NCBI GenBank assembly: GCA_030019255.1
Contig: JASEFK010000003.1
Coordinates: 1-64,000 of the forward strand
Reading direction: 5' to 3'
Length of the DNA: 64,000 nt
Origin: Actinomycetota bacterium
GTDB taxonomy: Bacteria; Actinomycetota; Geothermincolia; Geothermincolales; RBG-13-55-18
In this document: in pieces, positions 61,260 through 64,000 of the stretch
How the letters are laid out: the number at the start of each line of letters is the position of its first letter
How positions within the stretch are numbered: the stretch's first letter is position 1
Made by a program: the position numbers and the translations under genes
Notes under the pieces: model-generated
Database searches by the model: none
The model's input: the letters and a program-made list of their open reading frames with translations, nothing else
Told to the model about the DNA's origin: nothing

Positions 61260-62120
61260 CTATTCCAAATCGTAGTCGTCGGGGAGGACCTTCATGCGCA
61301 CCAACTCGGGGTCGTGCCCGGGGATGACCACGTCGGCCATCATGTCCAGCCTGGCCAGGGAGCGCATTATCTCCCCCGGGTTGAGCACCGAGGGACCGAA
61401 GTAGCCGCCGTAGCGGGAGCCCCACACCTTGGCGATGGTCTGCTGCACCTCGGGGTCCTCGAGGTCCACCTGCTGGCCGGCCACGCCCCCGAGGGCTACC
61501 ACCTCGGCGAACTTGGCCGGGAAGCGCTTGGCCAGCCCCGCGTACATGTAGGCGGCGTCCCCGAAGATGATGGCCCTGCCCCGGGAGGTGTTCACCCCCA
61601 CCGCCTGGTGCCCGGCGGTGTGCCCGGGGGCGAAGATGAGCTCTATCCCTTCCCGCAGCTTGAAGTCCCCGTTCACCAGCTTGAAGCGGGGCACCAGGTC
61701 TATCCAGTCCTCCTGGCAGCAGCCCACCGCCTGGTAGCCCATGGGGAAGTAGGACTCCACCATCTCCTTCTCCTGCACGTAGAAGGAGGCGTTCTCGAAG
61801 AGGTGCAGGTACCCGGTGTGGTCGTGGTGCAGGTGGGTGATGATGACCGTCTCTATCTCCCTGGGGTCCACGCCGTTCCGCCGGAGCACCTCGGGGACCT
61901 CCAGGTCCGGGGTGCGGGGCTTGGGTCCGAATATCCACTTGGGGACGTGGTCGTGCACGTAGCTCCCGTCCACGATTATCTTCTCCCCGTCCTCCCCCTC
62001 AATGAGGAACATGAAGACGGGGAGGTCGGCCACGTACCCCGCGGCCAGCGGGCTCATGATGAGCCCCCAGTTCATGTGGAACCACCCGGTGAGCAGGGGC
62101 TTTATCTTGTACTCCTTCAT
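61260..62120 (-). CDS. MBL-fold metallo-hydrolase (N-acyl-homoserine-lactonase-like)
   Basis: A 286-residue metallo-beta-lactamase-fold hydrolase. Metal motif VIITHLHHDHTGYL, then APGHTAGHQAVGV, FGDAAYMY and VIPGHDPELV supply the second-site histidines and aspartate. Layout resembles AHL lactonases and related lactonases, with an insertion FYVQEKEMVESYF typical of that group. The true substrate is not known; no quorum-sensing genes are near. GAAAGGAGG precedes the ATG. Confidence 0.88.
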   Translation of the reverse strand: MKEYKIKPLLTGWFHMNWGLIMSPLAAGYVADLPVFMFLIEGEDGEKIIVDGSYVHDHVPKWIFGPKPRTPDLEVPEVLRRNGVDPREIETVIITHLHHDHTGYLHLFENASFYVQEKEMVESYFPMGYQAVGCCQEDWIDLVPRFKLVNGDFKLREGIELIFAPGHTAGHQAVGVNTSRGRAIIFGDAAYMYAGLAKRFPAKFAEVVALGGVAGQQVDLEDPEVQQTIAKVWGSRYGGYFGPSVLNPGEIMRSLARLDMMADVVIPGHDPELVRMKVLPDDYDLE

Positions 62121-62308
62121 GCTGCAGCCTCCTTTCTTCGCTTCCCCAGCACGACATCCGAGGATGTAACCTCATAAATTATACCGGGGCTCGCCGACCG
62201 ATTCTTTATAACGGGGCCCGCCTATCGATTCACCCATTCCGGCGGCAAGACGCAGACCTCCCCTGGCTCCACCTGGCGGGAATTCGAAACACTGAAACAC
62301 CATCCCCT

Positions 62309-62752
62309 TCACAAGGAGCGCAGGAAGTCTGATGGCGAGAGGATGGAAAGGCCCCTTTTCCCCGCCCGGGATTTCGCTTCCAGGAAATGCCTGTCCCCGC
62401 TCACCAGGAAATCGACCTCTGCCTCCCGGGCCGCCGCGGCTATCGGCGCGTCGTCTCCGCCCACCACGTCCACCCATTCTTCCACCTCCGCCGGATGGAG
62501 GTCCATGCAGACCTCCAGGGGCACGTTCTCCAGGTACTCGCGCAAAAGGGGCAACGCCTCGGGTAGCTTCTGCCCGATAACGCGGACCACCCCGTCCGGT
62601 ACCTGGCGGGAGACGACGGGCCTGAACTTCCCGGCAGCCGCGGCCTCCAATATCCTTCCCGGCGCCTCATCCCGGGAATGAAGCCCGGAGAAGAAGACGT
62701 TTCCTTCCAGGAAGGCGCGCGATTTCCCGCGCTCCGCCTCAGCGCCCCGCAT
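62309..62752 (-). CDS. PIN-domain protein, probable VapC-type toxin
   Basis: A 147-residue PIN-domain ribonuclease-like protein. Candidate catalytic acids lie in AFLEGNVFFSGL (first acid is Glu instead of the usual Asp), VEEWVDVVGGDDAPIAAAA and VDFLVSGDRHFLEA. It overlaps the upstream AbrB-type gene by 14 bases, the arrangement of a type II toxin-antitoxin pair. The first 12 residues are before the fold. Activity is not certain because of the Glu substitution. Confidence 0.78.
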   Translation of the reverse strand: MRGAEAERGKSRAFLEGNVFFSGLHSRDEAPGRILEAAAAGKFRPVVSRQVPDGVVRVIGQKLPEALPLLREYLENVPLEVCMDLHPAEVEEWVDVVGGDDAPIAAAAREAEVDFLVSGDRHFLEAKSRAGKRGLSILSPSDFLRSL

Positions 62753-63022
62753 CCCGAATCTCCTTGCTGAGCCTGCGTCGCAAGGCCCTGCCTGCCTTGA
62801 GGAGTTCCTCCTTGGTTATCCCCGACCTCCGGAAGGAGGCCCTTATCTCCTCCAGGGCGTCCAGGGCCTTCTTCTTCCTCGGCCTGGCAACGAGGACGCT
62901 CCCTCCACGCTCAGCTCCAGCATGTCGCCCGGCTCGATGGAGAGGCCGGCGCATATCTCCGGAGGGAGGGTGAGCTGGCGTTTGGGCCGCAGCCTGACCC
63001 GGCTACTGGATGTCCCGGCCAT
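62739..63022 (-). pseudogene. AbrB/SpoVT-type antitoxin gene with a frameshift
   Basis: From ATG 63022 (AGGAGG six bases ahead) the protein begins AGTSSSRVRLRPKRQLTLPPEICAGLSIEPGDMLELSVEG when joined, a typical swapped-hairpin AbrB domain. The frame then shifts; the other frame continues GSVLVARPRKKKALDALEEIRASFRRSGITKEELLKAGRALRRRLSKEIRDAG to 62739. One missing G in the run at about 62907-62911 restores one 95-residue protein. It may be a sequencing error rather than a dead gene. Confidence 0.75.
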
Positions 63023-63130
63023 ATCCAACCTCCTATCTATATTGGACCCTGCACCCCAAGGTGGTAACCCTTCCCTGGTGGTGGCTCTCCTCCTCCCCCA
63101 CGGCGATAGGCAATGATGAAAAGTTACCTC

Positions 63131-63170
63131 CCCATACCTCCGGGGGTATCAAATTTCAAGACCTGGCACC
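63131..63170. repeat. Palindrome-containing dispersed repeat, copy C
   Basis: Reads ATACCTCCGGGGGTAT then CAAATTTCAAGACCTGGCAC, overlapping the far 3' end of the longest capD-like frame. Its presence argues that the true end of that gene lies before it. Confidence 0.8.
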
Positions 63171-63235
63171 GTTCGTGACCCCGTTCGGGCTCCTACACCT
63201 CGTCGCTCCTCTATCCAGATCCTTCTGCGGGGGAC

Positions 63236-64000
63236 GTAGGGCCTGTAGGAGGGTCCAGCTCGAAAAAGAGCACCCGCACGTGGTCCTCGTCCCCCGCTGC
63301 GCGGCCAGGATGAGCCCTCCATACGGGTCTGGAAATCCGCGGGGAGGACCAGGTCGTGCAAGGCCTTATCTATATTGGGGTGAAAGGTGTGCGCCAGTTC
63401 CTCCTCGGGGAAGGTGAGGGTCTCGTGCAGCTTCTCCCCCGAACGCAACCCGGTGACCTTTATCTCCATCTTCCCCTCCTTCCCCATGAGGCGGATGAGC
63501 TCCCGCGCCAGGTCGATGATGCGCACCGGCTTGCCCATGTCCAGGATGAAGGCGTCCTTGCCCCGGGTGAAGGCCCCCGCCTGGATGACCAGCTGGGCCG
63601 CCTCCTCGATGGTCATGAAGTAGCGGATGACCTCCGGGTAGGTGATGAGCACCGGCACACCTTCCTCCATCTGTTTCCGGAAGACGGGAACTACGCTCCC
63701 CCGCGAGCCCAGCACGTTCCCGAAGCGCATGGCGGTGAAGAGGGCCCCCTTCCCCCCGTTCCTCCCCCTGCAGTCCTTGATGAGCATCTCCGCCACCCGC
63801 TTGGTGCAGCCCATGACGTTCATCGGGTGCACCGCCTTGTCCGTGGAGATGAGGATGAAGTGCTCCGCCCCGCCCTCCAGTGAGGCCTGGGCCAGGATGC
63901 GCGTGCCCAGCACGTTGTTCTTCACCGCCTCCGCCGGGTGGTACTCCATCATGGGCACGTGCTTCAGGGCCGCGCTGTAGAAGACCACCTCGGGCCGGTA
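63236..64000 (-). CDS. CapD/FlaA1-type nucleotide-sugar 4,6-dehydratase, C-terminal part, 5' end outside window
   Basis: The window holds about the last 250 residues of a membrane-type polysaccharide-biosynthesis dehydratase. It begins YRPEVVFYSAALKHVPMMEYHPAEAVKNN, then FILISTDKAVHPMNVMGCTKRVAEM, AMRFGNVLGSRGSVVPVFRKQ, YFMTIEEAAQLVIQAG, FILDMGKPVRIIDLARELIRLMG and TGLRSGEKLHETL. The SDR Lys lies in CTKR. The open frame continues to 63149, but the last 60 residues lose family character after DFQTRMEG. Adding one G at each of two G-runs (about 63295-63320) restores LILAAQRGDEDHVRVLFFELDPP and a stop near 63236. Product role: UDP-HexNAc dehydration for glycan synthesis. Confidence 0.85.

Overview
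The window is a high-GC bacterial chromosome segment read as part of a contig; both ends cut through genes. Strong purine-rich ribosome binding sites, frequent GTG and TTG starts, a lipoprotein solute-binding protein, a Fe-S type PurF with a propeptide, a trp leader peptide with three Trp codons and a surface-module domain of the DUF5719-like kind all fit a deep-branching Actinomycetota (for example a Geothermincolia/Coriobacteriia-like environmental lineage). That placement is inference; no rRNA gene is present to confirm it.

Layout. 1-2045: the frameshifted end of a nitrilase-like protein fused to surface repeats, then a decayed IS256-family transposase. 2088-2454: tRNA-Glu/Asp/Phe cluster (minus). 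2893-6546: a HEAT-repeat protein and an HD-GYP cyclic-di-GMP phosphodiesterase that share an N-terminal domain. 6564-9667: an MFS transporter and an orphan ADP-forming acyl-CoA synthetase alpha subunit. 9957: tRNA-Lys. 10323-20742 (minus): one long cobalamin unit that opens with a promoter, a cobalamin riboswitch and an intrinsic terminator, followed by cobU-cobT-cobS-cbiB-cobD-btuF-btuC-btuD-cobQ. 21078-31967: unrelated accessory genes (FAD oxidase with two small orphans, QueG-like Fe-S protein, CAP protein, YkgJ-like protein, SGNH hydrolase, acyl-CoA synthetase plus thiolase, prepilin). 31977-39630: the complete tryptophan operon trpL-E-G-D-C-F-B-A with a promoter and a readable attenuator. 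39620-41595 (minus): a LarA-like protein and a small membrane protein. 41959-58484 (minus): the de novo purine cluster. 58515-64000: FAD dehydrogenase, Zn-ribbon protein, MBL hydrolase, a VapBC-type pair and a truncated CapD-type nucleotide-sugar enzyme, in a repeat-rich setting.

How the genes work together. The cobalamin unit takes up corrinoids (BtuFCD) and carries out the late steps: cobyric acid amidation (CobQ), aminopropanol arm synthesis and attachment (CobD, CbiB), and nucleotide loop assembly (CobU, CobT, CobS). All of it lies downstream of one B12 riboswitch. The trp operon encodes every step from chorismate to tryptophan. The purine cluster encodes PurF, D, N, L/Q/S, M, E, C, B and H to IMP, plus PurA; only PurK is missing. 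PurS is not free-standing: it is fused to the C-terminus of PurC. A second, long-form PurC at the head of the cluster is broken.

Most notable points: the trp attenuator with an apparently leaderless trpL; the PurC-PurS fusion next to a decaying second PurC; the HEAT/HD-GYP pair with a duplicated sensory-type domain; an extended BtuD; near-identical hairpins behind two separate tRNA loci; and several families of short repeats. Most frameshifts are single-base changes in homopolymer runs and lie near the two window ends, so part of the apparent gene decay may be consensus error.
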